DNA from: Streptomyces actuosus
Lineage (GTDB): Bacteria > Actinomycetota > Actinomycetes > Streptomycetales > Streptomycetaceae
NCBI RefSeq assembly: GCF_016921115.1
Contig: NZ_JAFFZS010000011.1
Coordinates: 150,440 to 214,439 of the forward strand
DNA length: 64,000 bases
Direction of reading: 5' to 3'
Part shown: positions 9,445-18,300 of the stretch, piece after piece
Position numbering within the stretch: the stretch's first letter is position 1
How the letters are laid out: each line of letters opens with the position of its first letter
Notes under the pieces: generated by a model
What the model was told of the DNA's origin: nothing
The model's input: only the letters and a program-made list of their open reading frames with translations
The model's database searches: none
Translations under genes and position numbers: made by a program

Positions 9445-10902
9445 TCAGGCGGCTACCGGTTGGTGGGACCAGTTCAGGTCGACGTGGGTGGCACCCTCGC
9501 GGACGACGATGGGGCCGTGCTCCTTCTCCAGCCGGCGGTATTCGTTGCCGCCGGAGTTGGGGTTCTTGTACCCGGCCCACTTGCCCAGGTCGGCCTGCGA
9601 CAGGGCCACGCCAGCGGCTTGGTGGGCGACGTAGATCCGCTCGGCCCGTTGCCGCTGGGTGAGGTTCTTTGGCAGCACTGAAAGGTCGATGTCGATGCTC
9701 AGCCGCTCCCGAGTTTCTTCGTCTTCCTCGTCGTGCGGCGGAGTGTCGTGCTCGGGGTCGGGCTCCTCGTCCTCGGGCTCCTCCTCTTCTGCATCCTCGT
9801 CACCGGGGGCGCCGCCGCCCGGTACGGGCTCCTCGTCGGGCTGACCGGTGGGCGAGGCCGTCGCGGTGGGCGCGGCAGGTTCTTCCTCAGGTTCGGGGTC
9901 CTGCTCTGCTTCCGGTTCGGGAACGGCCGCAGGGCGCGGCTCGACCGCCACGGCCGGCACCGGGGCCTCCTGCGTGGCCGCCCCCTCTTCCTGCGGCGTG
10001 ATGACCGCCGCGGACGCCGAGGCAGCGGGTGGGGCCACTGCGGCCACCGGAGCCTCTTCGGCCTTCCCGACGGCGGTCTTCGGGGCGCTGGCCAGCGCGT
10101 TGACCGGCACCGCGCCGACCGCGGCGGTGCCCACGATGGCGGCCGAGTCGGCGCGCTCCACGGTCACCTCGGCCGCGGCGGCGACTGGTCGGGGGCGCTG
10201 GGAACCGATCACGCGGACGTTGTCGACGGTCGCCAGGAGCTCGGTCCGCCACGCCTTCCACATCTTGACCGGCGCGCCGATCGGCCAGGGCAGCCACAGC
10301 AGCAGGCTGTAGGCCCGCTCGCTGTCGGCCTTGCGGCGCTTCTGCCGGCCCATGATGACCTGCTCGATCTTGTACAGCAGCATCTCGAGCAGGATCGCGT
10401 ACACCAGCGGCGGGACCACCGCGAGGAACGCACTGCCGGCACCCGACCCGGGGGCGTGGAGCAGGTTCATCGCCGCCGAGGCCGACACGAAGGCGAGCAG
10501 AAGGATCCGCGTGATCGCTGAGGACCGCAGCGTCAGGGCCTCGAAAAAGCGGATGAGGGAGAGGCTGAGGGCACCGGCGTCCAGGAGCAGCGCGAAGCCG
10601 GTCGCCGCGTCCCAGTCGCCGCCATTGTGCGCGTGGGCGTACTCGCGCTGCGCCCCGAAGGAGAGCCAGGCAGCGATACCGGCGAGCACGAACATCATCA
10701 GGCAGCCGATACCGAGCGCTATCACCGCGAGGCGACGCTGCCAGGCGTTGCGGCGCTGGAGGGCGAGCGCGGCGCGCTCCTCGGTGGTGGCGTTCTGCTC
10801 CGCGGCCCTGCGGCGGCTGCCCAGCAGCAGGGCGACGGCTGTCGCGGTCCCGATCCCGGCCACGGCAAGACCCGCGGACAGCGCCCACTGGAAGGTGGTC
10901 AT
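9445..10902 (-). CDS. DUF2637-type (SpdB-like) membrane protein with C-terminal HTH
   Basis: The N-terminal part of this 485-residue protein has four to five predicted membrane spans (about 5-27, 57-80, 104-122, 131-150 and 157-177), as in the DUF2637 proteins common on Streptomyces plasmids. A long Ala/Pro/Glu-rich linker follows (about 240-410). A helix-turn-helix-like tail (RAERIYVAHQAAG, then ALSQADLGKWAGY) lies at about 430-475. DUF2637 proteins are often linked to plasmid spread, but their biochemical role is unproven. The ATG overlaps the stop of a 29-codon upstream ORF, suggesting translational coupling. Confidence 0.72.
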   Translation of the reverse strand: MTTFQWALSAGLAVAGIGTATAVALLLGSRRRAAEQNATTEERAALALQRRNAWQRRLAVIALGIGCLMMFVLAGIAAWLSFGAQREYAHAHNGGDWDAATGFALLLDAGALSLSLIRFFEALTLRSSAITRILLLAFVSASAAMNLLHAPGSGAGSAFLAVVPPLVYAILLEMLLYKIEQVIMGRQKRRKADSERAYSLLLWLPWPIGAPVKMWKAWRTELLATVDNVRVIGSQRPRPVAAAAEVTVERADSAAIVGTAAVGAVPVNALASAPKTAVGKAEEAPVAAVAPPAASASAAVITPQEEGAATQEAPVPAVAVEPRPAAVPEPEAEQDPEPEEEPAAPTATASPTGQPDEEPVPGGGAPGDEDAEEEEPEDEEPDPEHDTPPHDEEDEETRERLSIDIDLSVLPKNLTQRQRAERIYVAHQAAGVALSQADLGKWAGYKNPNSGGNEYRRLEKEHGPIVVREGATHVDLNWSHQPVAA

Positions 10903-10988
10903 CGGCGGCCCCCTTCCCTGGAGCGTGCCGCGGGGATGGCGGGCCCGGCGGGCGGCGGGACGGCGGCGTGCTGCCGACGGCGGCTCAT
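10899..10988 (-). CDS. Tiny basic protein coupled to the DUF2637-type gene
   Basis: A 29-residue ORF (starts MSRRRQHAAV, ends REGGRR) with a strong GAAGGAGA ribosome site 8 bp before its ATG. Its TGA overlaps the ATG of the next gene (ATGA). It is the first ORF after the conserved element at 11038-11070. It may be a functional micropeptide or simply a coupling leader that sets translation of the membrane protein. Confidence 0.45.
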   Translation of the reverse strand: MSRRRQHAAVPPPAGPAIPAARSREGGRR

Positions 10989-11037
10989 GTGCGCGGTCTC
11001 CTTCGTCGGATGGTCGGCCGAAGAGGCCCCTCGCTCT

Positions 11038-11070
11038 CTACAGGTGTGATCGAGCGGTGCGGTGTGACAC
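11038..11070 (-). promoter_or_regulatory. Second-type conserved promoter-like element, copy 1
   Basis: On the minus strand the element reads GTGTCACACC, then 14 variable bases, then CACCTGTAG. The same two blocks with the same 14-bp gap occur at 31055-31087. Here it ends 50 bp upstream of the tiny ORF that opens the DUF2637-type operon. The spacing suits a promoter with an unusual -35, possibly for an alternative sigma factor or a plasmid regulator. Confidence 0.5.
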
Positions 11071-11101
11071 CGGAGGTCGGTGAATTTCGAGCGGGTCGTG
11101 G

Positions 11102-14100
11102 TCATGAGGCCGCAGACCCCAAAGTGGGCTTGTTCCTCTCGCCCTTGAGGAGCGTGCGCAGCAGACCACGGGTCTCGGGCGATGAGTCAACGCCCTCCTC
11201 GGCGTTGATCCGGGCCAGTTGGGCGGCGGCGCGCTCCAGGCCTTCGCGGTCGCCCATCTCGTGACAGATCGTGAAGAGGTCCCGGTAGAGCAACTCGCTC
11301 TGGGAGTCCACGAGCATGCCCTTGGTGACAGCTTGGGCTGCCGCCCGGTAGTCGCGGACCTGGCGGCGGCGTTCGGCGAGCTCGTGGGCGACGTCGACGA
11401 TCGCGCTGATCATCTCCTGGATGTCGGCCTCCGCCCAGGCGTACTTGGAGGGGTCGATGTCCGCGAAGGGCCGGCCGCGCACGAGAGCCAGGGCGTGGGC
11501 GAGGGCGACGTCGGCGTCCTGCCCGTCGTGGTGCATGCCCTGCTGGTACAGCTCTTTGAAGCGGTCCCAGTCGGAGGTGACGGCGGGGCCGAGCCGGTAG
11601 ATGCCGTCGGTGACCGCGGGAAGATAGGCGCTGCGGGGGTCGTCGGCGGGGACGTGAGGGTTGGGGCCGAGCCAGGAACGTAGCCGCGACATCGCGGTGT
11701 TGCGGGTGCTGGAGGTCTTGCGCAGCCCGGGCCAGATCGCGTTGTCGAGGTCCTGGCGGCCCAGGCCCGGGTGCAGCACGAGCCAGGCGGCGATCTCCAG
11801 AAGGTGGTTGCGCCGGTTGCTGCCCACCCGGCCCTGCGCGCCGGCCAGTGTCACCGGGCCGAGGACCTGGACCTGGGGGTCTTCGGGCTCGGCCGGCGGG
11901 GTGGCCAGCGCGGCCAGCACGGTGGAGGTCGCGGCGCTGGGACGGGGGATGATCCGCGCTTCGGCCGCTGTCGCGGATGCCGTGGTCTCGCCGAGCGCGG
12001 CCGCGGTCAGGCCGGACGCGTCCTCGTCCTGGTCGCCGGTCATGGCCGAGTCCCCTTCCTGCGTCTCCTCCTCGTCCGGGCCGTCGCCGAGCGCGTCGGC
12101 GGACAGACCAGAGCCGACCTCTTCTTCGTCGGGCTGAAGCGGCGAGTCGTCATCGCGCTCGCCGAGCACTTCGTCGAGGACCTTTTCGAAGTCCTGCTTC
12201 GGCTCGGCGGTGTCCCACACCTCGGCACCCAGCGCGGACGCCTCCTCGGGGTCTTCTTCCTCAGCGGGCTCGGGCGTCTCCCAGCCGGTGGGCTCGCCAG
12301 CGGAGTTGCTGTCGGTGTCGTCGTCGACCGGCTCGTCGAGGGCGGGGGAGCCCGCGACCGCGGGGGAGAGGGCGCTGCCGTCCTCCTCCTGCCAGTCGTC
12401 GCCGCTGCCGGTCAGGGCGTCGTCGGGCGTCCGAGCGGCGGAGAAGCCGGTGAAGCTCGGCACAGCGGTCGCCAGGCCGCTGCCCTGGGCGGCGACCGCG
12501 GTCACCGCGGGAACGGCAGAGGTCTCCGGAGCGAGCGCGGAGCCCTCGCCGACGGTGAAGGCGGGGCGGGGACCATTGGAATCGGCCGGGCCGGTGTGAC
12601 CGGTCCACGCCGGCGGGGGGACGTCGTCGGTGCGGCTGGAGGTGGCGATCAGTTGGACGAGCCGGTCGTAGGAGTCGGCGTCCAGGTGCTGGAGCTTGAC
12701 CGCGAGGTCCAGGTCGGGCAGTTCGACGAGGGTGCCGGGCTGGGCGGGCAGGGTCCAGGCGCCGGGCAGGTCGAGTTCGCCGCCTGCGGCGGTCACGACC
12801 GCGACCGAGGTGCGGGGCCGGGAGGCGAGGAGGTCCTCGAGCTCGGCGGCCGCCGCGCCGGTGGGCGGGGCGGTGGCGATGAGGATGCGGGGGATCCAGG
12901 TGTCGCCGCCGTCCTCGACCAGCCGGGCGGCCCGCAGGTGGTCGTGGCCGCCGTCGGTCAGTGCCTGGCGCTGGAAGGCGTCGTGCGCCTGGAGGTCGCT
13001 GGTGGCCGGGCCGAGATCAGCGTGGTGCTCGATCTGGTCGGGGTAGAGGTGGTGCAGGTCGCTTCCGGCGCCGGCGAGGAGGACCTGGGTGTCGGGCGCC
13101 AGCTGGGAGGAGGCGAGTTCGACGGCGAGGGCGAGCATGACCGCGCGAACGTCGGCCGGGCTGCCGGCCAGACGCAGCAGGCCGATGGCCTCCAGGTTGA
13201 CCAGGACCGCGTCGCCGTCCTCGGTCTCGCCGAGACTGACCAGGGCGGGGTAGGGCACCGTGATGTCGGCGGCCTCGTCTTCGTTGAGGAGGGCCGCGCC
13301 GCGGGCGGGGCACACCCACACCGTCGGGTTGTCCTCATGCTCGGTGAACGGAGCGACGGGCGGGGTGACGGCGGCCAGGTGGAGCTCGATGCCGCGCGCG
13401 GTGATGCGCATCGCCTCGACCTCGGGCAGAGGCCGGCCGTTCTGGCGGCAGTTCGCGGCCAGGGTACGCAGGGCGCGGTCGGCGAGCGCGGTGCCGGTGA
13501 TGTCGGACGCCACGCGCAGCTGCTTCTCGAAGTCGGCGGTCGCACCGGAGGGCATCGGGATGCGCCGCTTGGGGCGCCGTCGGCGCTGCTGGTGCGCCCG
13601 TCGGGTCGCGACGACCGCGAGGACGGCCGCGGCCAGGATGCTCCCCGCCGCGGCGATCGTCCGCACGCTCGTGTCGGCGCTGTCGCCGGCCTCCGCCGTG
13701 TCGTGCGCCTCGGGCGCCTGGGTGGGCGTGCCGTGCTGCTCCCGCTCGCGGTCGGGCGCCGGGCTCTGCGCGGCCGGCGGCTCGCTCGGGGTGTCGGGGC
13801 GGGCGGTCGGCTGCCCGCCGTCCTGCTGGTCCTTGTCCGCGCCCTGGCCGCCGGGGGCCTGGTCGCTCTTCTCCCCCTTGTCAGCGCCCGGGCCCGAATC
13901 ATCCTGGGCGGGTGGCTGCGTCTGCTCGGCGCCGGGCCGTTCCTCGGCCTTGTCCTGGTCGGCGGGCTGTTCCTGTGGCGGCTGCGCCTCGTCCGGCTTC
14001 GAGTCGCTCCGGTCGCTGCCGGCTGCGGTGGGGATCTGCAGCTTCCAGCCGGGATAGATCTCGTCGGGGTCGTCGAGGGCGCGCCCGTCGTCCTGCTTGA

Positions 14101-14950
14101 CGCCCTTGTTCGCCTCGACGATCCGGGGGTAGGCGTCGGCGTTGCCGAGCTCGTCCTCGGCGATGCCGGACAGTGTCTCGCCCGCGCGGACGGTGTGGGT
14201 CTGGGCTGCGGCTTTGGAGCCGGCGGTCTGTGCCCGGGCTCCGTCCTGGTCGGCTGCCGGGTCGGGGGAGGCGTCGGCGGGCAGGCGCAGGGTCCAGCCG
14301 GGTTGCAGAACGGTGGTGTCGGCGGTGACGAGGGAGCCGTCCGCCTGGCGTACGCCTTCGTTGGCGTCGATGATCCGGTGCCACTCGATGCCGGCGCCCA
14401 GGCGCTTCTCCGCGATGTCCCAGAGGGTGTCGCCGTCCTGGACGTGGTGGACGGGGCCGTCCCAGGCCGCAGAAGTAGAGGACGCCGCTTGGGCTGCAGT
14501 GGCCGTCGCGGAGTGGGCGTCGGCGGTCACACTGGCCGTGGCCACGGTGGCGGGGGCTGCGCTCGCGGGGCTAGCCATCGCGGTGCTGGTCGGCAGCAGG
14601 ACGAGGATGCCGCCGACGAGGGCGCCGGCGAGCTGCTGGGATCCGCCCAGCATGCGGATCCGGGGGGCCCGGACGTTGCGCAGCGCGGCGCCCGTCTCCA
14701 GGACGACCGAGACCACGAAGCTCAGCCAGCCGTACCAGCCGATGAGGGTGATGGCGCCCAGGAACAGCTGGCCGGAGTCGGGGCTGGTGAGCGCGGTGGC
14801 GATCTCGTCGAAGCCGGGGACGTGGTCGGGCAGGACCCCGATGCCGAGCAGGACGGCGGGCACGCCCGCCAGGAGCACGACTAGGGTCACCAGGGCGAAG
14901 AGCGCACGGACCAGGGTGGCGGCAGCACTGCGGTTTCTCATGATCGTCAC
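11102..14950 (-). CDS. Giant membrane protein with two LysM domains and a C-terminal BTAD domain
   Basis: A 1282-residue fusion. The N-terminus has two or three membrane spans (about 12-35, 60-85, 105-125). Two LysM domains follow: HHVQDGDTLWDIAEKRLG near 170-230 and HTVRAGETLSGIAEDELG near 250-310. A charged Pro/Gln/Asp-rich linker and another membrane span (near 430-450) lead to a cytoplasmic region. The C-terminus (about 1010-1260) is a SARP-like winged helix plus BTAD helices (QVLGPVTLAGAQGRVG, DGIYRLGPAVTSDWDRF). LysM binds peptidoglycan, so the protein could link wall state to a regulator-like domain. Its stop-start region overlaps the upstream TadG-like gene. Confidence 0.85.
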   Translation of the reverse strand: MTIMRNRSAAATLVRALFALVTLVVLLAGVPAVLLGIGVLPDHVPGFDEIATALTSPDSGQLFLGAITLIGWYGWLSFVVSVVLETGAALRNVRAPRIRMLGGSQQLAGALVGGILVLLPTSTAMASPASAAPATVATASVTADAHSATATAAQAASSTSAAWDGPVHHVQDGDTLWDIAEKRLGAGIEWHRIIDANEGVRQADGSLVTADTTVLQPGWTLRLPADASPDPAADQDGARAQTAGSKAAAQTHTVRAGETLSGIAEDELGNADAYPRIVEANKGVKQDDGRALDDPDEIYPGWKLQIPTAAGSDRSDSKPDEAQPPQEQPADQDKAEERPGAEQTQPPAQDDSGPGADKGEKSDQAPGGQGADKDQQDGGQPTARPDTPSEPPAAQSPAPDREREQHGTPTQAPEAHDTAEAGDSADTSVRTIAAAGSILAAAVLAVVATRRAHQQRRRRPKRRIPMPSGATADFEKQLRVASDITGTALADRALRTLAANCRQNGRPLPEVEAMRITARGIELHLAAVTPPVAPFTEHEDNPTVWVCPARGAALLNEDEAADITVPYPALVSLGETEDGDAVLVNLEAIGLLRLAGSPADVRAVMLALAVELASSQLAPDTQVLLAGAGSDLHHLYPDQIEHHADLGPATSDLQAHDAFQRQALTDGGHDHLRAARLVEDGGDTWIPRILIATAPPTGAAAAELEDLLASRPRTSVAVVTAAGGELDLPGAWTLPAQPGTLVELPDLDLAVKLQHLDADSYDRLVQLIATSSRTDDVPPPAWTGHTGPADSNGPRPAFTVGEGSALAPETSAVPAVTAVAAQGSGLATAVPSFTGFSAARTPDDALTGSGDDWQEEDGSALSPAVAGSPALDEPVDDDTDSNSAGEPTGWETPEPAEEEDPEEASALGAEVWDTAEPKQDFEKVLDEVLGERDDDSPLQPDEEEVGSGLSADALGDGPDEEETQEGDSAMTGDQDEDASGLTAAALGETTASATAAEARIIPRPSAATSTVLAALATPPAEPEDPQVQVLGPVTLAGAQGRVGSNRRNHLLEIAAWLVLHPGLGRQDLDNAIWPGLRKTSSTRNTAMSRLRSWLGPNPHVPADDPRSAYLPAVTDGIYRLGPAVTSDWDRFKELYQQGMHHDGQDADVALAHALALVRGRPFADIDPSKYAWAEADIQEMISAIVDVAHELAERRRQVRDYRAAAQAVTKGMLVDSQSELLYRDLFTICHEMGDREGLERAAAQLARINAEEGVDSSPETRGLLRTLLKGERNKPTLGSAAS

Positions 14951-15384
14951 CCCTTGTATACGAGGTCGGCGCTGCCGTGGCCGGTGACGGACCCGCTGGC
15001 CCCCCTGAGGAATACGGCGCGGTACGACTCGGTCACGGTCACCTCGAGGGAACCGCCGTCCTCGCTCACCCTCACCGTGCCGCTGACCCCCGCGTGGCTG
15101 AGGTAGGTCCGTGCCGCGGCGACGGCCGCGTTGCGGTCGACGGTGATGCCCTCGCCGGCGATCGCCTTGCCCGCATCGATGGCCTGGCCGCCGGCTCGGG
15201 CTGCCTCGTGCGCGACGCCTTCGGCGTGGGTGAGCGCTCGCAGCCTGCCGGCGCCGTCGTAGACGAGCGCGGCCACGGCGAAGAGCGCCACGATGGTCAC
15301 GAGGGCGAACACGCTCATCGCACCCCGGTCGTTGCGCAGGGCACGACGGATCCGTTGGGTGAGGGCGAAGCGGGCGGGTGGCAT
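14947..15384 (-). CDS. TadG-like pilus assembly protein
   Basis: A 145-residue protein with one N-terminal membrane span after DRGAMSVFALVTIVALFAVAA. The sequence around the pilin-type cleavage site resembles the TadE neighbours, but the Glu at mature position +5 is replaced (GAMSVF), so it may not be processed like a pseudopilin. The short extracellular part contains a conserved GSLEVTVTESYRAVF strand region. It overlaps the LysM/BTAD gene by 4 bp and lies 12 bp after a TadE-like gene. It would be a minor component of the Tad pilus machine in the membrane. Confidence 0.75.
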   Translation of the reverse strand: MPPARFALTQRIRRALRNDRGAMSVFALVTIVALFAVAALVYDGAGRLRALTHAEGVAHEAARAGGQAIDAGKAIAGEGITVDRNAAVAAARTYLSHAGVSGTVRVSEDGGSLEVTVTESYRAVFLRGASGSVTGHGSADLVYKG

Positions 15385-15396
15385 GCGGTGGTCCTG

Positions 15397-15834
15397 TCAG
15401 CCGCGCTGGCGGTAGGAGTCGATTGACGAGGTAAAGCTGCTGGTCAGAGTCTTGGATCCGGGCAGTCCGGGCAATCCGATATCCGAGAGGTTCACCACGC
15501 AGGTCACGGTGGCGGTGGTCGTGGCGGGCTCACCGATCGGCGCGGCGAACCCGCCGGTGGAGACGGATATCGAGGTGGACGTGCACTGCAGTCCCTGCTG
15601 GCTGAGCACGCTGCGCGCCATTTCCGAGCCGGCGGAGCTGGCGGCACCCCCGGTGCGTTCCAGCGAGGCTGCGCGCGCTGCGTTGCGGGCCGCGGTGTCG
15701 ACGGCGTTGTCGGCAGATCCGATCCGGCCGAACGCGATGACCAGCAGCAACACCAGAATGAGGACGGGGAAGAGGATGACCGCTTCCAGCGACAGCGCGC
15801 CGCGGTCGTCGCGGAGTCGTTCGGCGATGGTCAC
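15397..15834 (-). CDS. tadE: TadE-like pseudopilin
   Basis: A 145-residue protein with a class IVb-type leader: DDRG followed by ALSLEAVILFPVLILVLLL, with Glu at mature position +5. That is the signature for prepilin peptidase cleavage and pilin-like membrane insertion. The extracytoplasmic part has two cysteines (LQCTSTS and VTCVVN) that could pair. It overlaps the preceding TadE-like gene by 4 bp. TadE proteins are minor pseudopilins needed for Flp pilus assembly. Confidence 0.82.
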   Translation of the reverse strand: MTIAERLRDDRGALSLEAVILFPVLILVLLLVIAFGRIGSADNAVDTAARNAARAASLERTGGAASSAGSEMARSVLSQQGLQCTSTSISVSTGGFAAPIGEPATTTATVTCVVNLSDIGLPGLPGSKTLTSSFTSSIDSYRQRG

Positions 15835-16253
15835 CGTGCCTCCGTGATGCGCTCGGCGGCCGCGTCGGCGTGCTGGTCGATCTTGAGTTTCAGGCCGGGG
15901 ATCATGGTGTCGACGTAGCCGGTGACGCGGATGGTCACCGTGGCTCCCTTGCTCCCGCTGACGGACGTGCCGGAGATGCTGCTGCCGGCCCTGGAGAGGA
16001 ATTCCCGGGCCTCGGCGGTGCCGGTCCCTGCGGACGCTCCTCGTACTCGGGCGGACTCAACTCCCAGCTGTGCGGCGGACATCGCCACATTGCGTGCGTG
16101 CCACCACAGGCCGACGTGGACGACCAGCAGGATGATCAGCAGCACGACAGGGAAGACGATGAGCATTTCCAGGGACACGGCTCCGCGGTCCCGCACGTCG
16201 CGCTCGGCGAGCGCGCGGGACCAACGGCGCAGAGTCCGGCGAAGGCGGATCAC
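15831..16253 (-). CDS. tadE: TadE-like pseudopilin
   Basis: A 140-residue protein with the pilin-type site RDRG followed by AVSLEMLIVFPVVLLIILL (Glu at +5) and one membrane span. It is a paralogue of the next gene, sharing the leader and the TadE-like N-terminal pattern NVAMSAAQLGVESARV, which is common in actinobacterial TadE proteins. It overlaps the flp gene upstream and the second tadE-like gene downstream, both by 4 bp, so the three are translationally coupled. Confidence 0.82.
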   Translation of the reverse strand: MIRLRRTLRRWSRALAERDVRDRGAVSLEMLIVFPVVLLIILLVVHVGLWWHARNVAMSAAQLGVESARVRGASAGTGTAEAREFLSRAGSSISGTSVSGSKGATVTIRVTGYVDTMIPGLKLKIDQHADAAAERITEAR

Positions 16254-16447
16254 TTGATCTCGTTTGCCTTCTCGTTGACCTTGGTGAGGATGACAGCGGC
16301 GGCGATCGCGGCGACGACGACGAGGCCCGCGACGATCATCATCGTCTCGATCGAGACGGAGCCTCGGTCGTCGCGGACGTTGCGCAGCCGCTCGATCCGG
16401 GCGCTGAAGAAGGTCTTCAGAAAGGTGAAGTTGGGGTCGTTGCCCAT
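16250..16447 (-). CDS. flp: Flp-type major pilin
   Basis: A 65-residue protein, the usual Flp size. A charged leader ends in DDRG and is followed by SVSIETMMIVAGLVVVAAIA, with Glu at +5 and a single hydrophobic helix; the mature peptide is about 38 residues. The leader is longer than that of proteobacterial Flp. It should polymerise into a thin pilus after processing by the prepilin peptidase. It lies 27 bp downstream of tadC; placing pilin after tadC is common in actinobacteria. Confidence 0.85.
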   Translation of the reverse strand: MGNDPNFTFLKTFFSARIERLRNVRDDRGSVSIETMMIVAGLVVVAAIAAAVILTKVNEKANEIK

Positions 16448-16474
16448 CGTGGATTTCCTTGTCTCTTTAGGTAG

Positions 16475-17374
16475 TTAGCTGGCCATGATCCGCGCGATCG
16501 CGGGATAGCCGATGTATACGGTCATGATCAGGACGAGCATCGCGACGGGCATCACCATTTTTTCGGAGGCCATGTTGGCCTGTGCCTTCGCTTTGGTTAC
16601 CAGGGCGCCGGAGAGCGACTTGGCCTGCGCGCCGAGGGTGTCGCCGACGGCTGCGCCCTCCTCACCGGCGATCGCGATGATGTCGGCCGGCGCGCCGAGT
16701 TCGGGGACGTCGAGTTCGAGGGAGAGACGCTTGAGGCCCTCCCACGGGCTGATGCCTTCGAGCTCGGAGCGGGTGATGGTGTCCCGGATCTTCGCGAAGA
16801 CCCAGCCCTCGCCGACTTCCGCGGCCCGTTTCAGGGCCTGGGTGGGGGCGGCGTCCGCGGCGCGTTCGAGCTGGACGAGGCGCAGGTAGGCCTTGACGGC
16901 GTACCGGAAGTCGTCCTTGGCTTCCACGGCCTGCTGCTTGAGCTGCAGGTCCGGCAGGAGCCAGAAGACGATCGCGAGGCCGAGGCCCGCTATCGCCGGG
17001 ATCGCCACGGGGAAGGGGTAGCCGGCCAGGTTGGCCAGCCCCACCGCCAGCACGGGCAGCAGCAGCCCGTACAGCGCGAGGGCGATCTTGCGTCCCAGGT
17101 GCGCGGCGGGAGACCGGCCCACGAGTTCCAACTGCTGGCGGGGCAGGCGCAGGGTGCCTTCCCCAGCCGTCCGGAGCAGGAGGGCGCCGGCCTTCTCCAT
17201 GAGGGAGTTGGGCTGGCTGTCGCGGTTGCGGTCGAGGTTCTCGAGCCGGGTGGCATCCATGCGGGACAGCACGTCGCCGAGGTCTGGCCGGCCGGGCAGG
17301 ATGCCGCGGGCGGCGATGACCAGGCCGAGTCCGGTGACGGCGCCGCCGACGATGGCATAGGGGGAGAAGATCAC
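16475..17374 (-). CDS. tadC: TadC-like type II secretion F domain protein
   Basis: A 299-residue inner membrane platform protein of the T2SSF family. It has spans near residues 5-22, 92-115 and 118-140, then a cytoplasmic helical region with the family pattern (RYAVKAYLRLVQLERAADA, LSLELDVPELGAPADIIAIAGEEG), and a C-terminal span ending VYIGYPAIARIMAS. It works with TadB as the base for pilus extension powered by TadA. The GTG start overlaps the tadB stop (GTGA). Confidence 0.85.
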   Translation of the reverse strand: MIFSPYAIVGGAVTGLGLVIAARGILPGRPDLGDVLSRMDATRLENLDRNRDSQPNSLMEKAGALLLRTAGEGTLRLPRQQLELVGRSPAAHLGRKIALALYGLLLPVLAVGLANLAGYPFPVAIPAIAGLGLAIVFWLLPDLQLKQQAVEAKDDFRYAVKAYLRLVQLERAADAAPTQALKRAAEVGEGWVFAKIRDTITRSELEGISPWEGLKRLSLELDVPELGAPADIIAIAGEEGAAVGDTLGAQAKSLSGALVTKAKAQANMASEKMVMPVAMLVLIMTVYIGYPAIARIMAS

Positions 17375-18300
17375 GGCGCCTCCTTGGCGATCTGGCCGCC
17401 GGAGCGGTCGGCCGGCGACAGGAACCGGGGCGCTGGTTCGAGGATCGCCATGCGTCGCATCCAGATCTTGACCAGGACGAAGGCGACGGCGACGAAGGCC
17501 AGGACGAGGTGCCCGGCAACGGTGTCGTAGGGCTCGACGTAGGCGCCGGAGAACGCGGTGATTCCGAAGATCGCCAGGCAGAAGATGGTCACCCAGCGGT
17601 CGTTGGTGCGGGGCTTTTGCCGGTCGGCCTCGACCTCGCGCCGTGAGAGCACTTCATGCTGGAGGGCCTCGGCAAGTTCACGCAGCGCCTTGCTCAGCCC
17701 GCTGCCCCGGTCCTCGACGTGCAGGATCAGCAGGGCGGCGACCTCGTCGACCATCGCGTCGTTCAGCTCGTCGGCGAACGCGCGGTAGGCGTCCTGGGGC
17801 ACCCATCCGGCCTGCTGGCGCGAGACGAGGAGGCGGACCTCCTCGCGGATGGCGCCCGGGACGGTCTCCAGGCTGCGCTGGATGGTGGCCTCCAGGCTGA
17901 CGCCGACGGTGTGGATGTCCGACATGCGCCGCATCCACTCCTCGATCGCCTCCAGCTTGTCGATCTGTGCCTTGCCGGAACCGGAGGTGTTCAGCAGCCA
18001 GGGCAGGCCGATGACGACGGCGATGGTGACCAGGCCGCCCATCAGCCAGCCGGTGAACAGCCACACGCCAAGGCCCGCCACCGCAGAGCCGACCAGGCGT
18101 GTCTGGCCCCGGGCCCACCAGGAGGTGGGGGTTCGGGCGTCCTTGACGAAGACTGCCCGGATCTTGCGCTCCAGACGGCTGCGGCGGCGCACCGTCGTCG
18201 AGGGTGCCCAGCCGACGCCGCCGGCGACCGCCAGGGCGAGTCCGCCGACGGCTGCGAGACCGCCGAGCGCGGCGAGCAGGGATTCGAGGGTGAGCGTCAC
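17371..18300 (-). CDS. tadB: TadB-like type II secretion F domain protein
   Basis: A protein of about 309 residues starting at the GTG at 18300, which overlaps the tadA stop (GTGA). An open frame continues upstream but is not needed. It has two N-terminal membrane spans, a soluble T2SSF domain (LEAIEEWMRRMSDIHTVGVSLEATIQRSLETVPGAIREE) and two C-terminal spans. It partners with TadC in the inner-membrane platform. The gene order tadA-tadB-tadC is the standard Tad order. Confidence 0.85.
   Translation of the reverse strand: MTLTLESLLAALGGLAAVGGLALAVAGGVGWAPSTTVRRRSRLERKIRAVFVKDARTPTSWWARGQTRLVGSAVAGLGVWLFTGWLMGGLVTIAVVIGLPWLLNTSGSGKAQIDKLEAIEEWMRRMSDIHTVGVSLEATIQRSLETVPGAIREEVRLLVSRQQAGWVPQDAYRAFADELNDAMVDEVAALLILHVEDRGSGLSKALRELAEALQHEVLSRREVEADRQKPRTNDRWVTIFCLAIFGITAFSGAYVEPYDTVAGHLVLAFVAVAFVLVKIWMRRMAILEPAPRFLSPADRSGGQIAKEAP

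Noticed and set aside
11771..14884. Very long plus-strand open frame (over 1000 codons) antisense to the LysM/BTAD gene
   Set aside because: Composition follows the mirror of a GC-rich coding strand; no domains or ribosome site. The minus-strand protein has clear LysM and BTAD domains.
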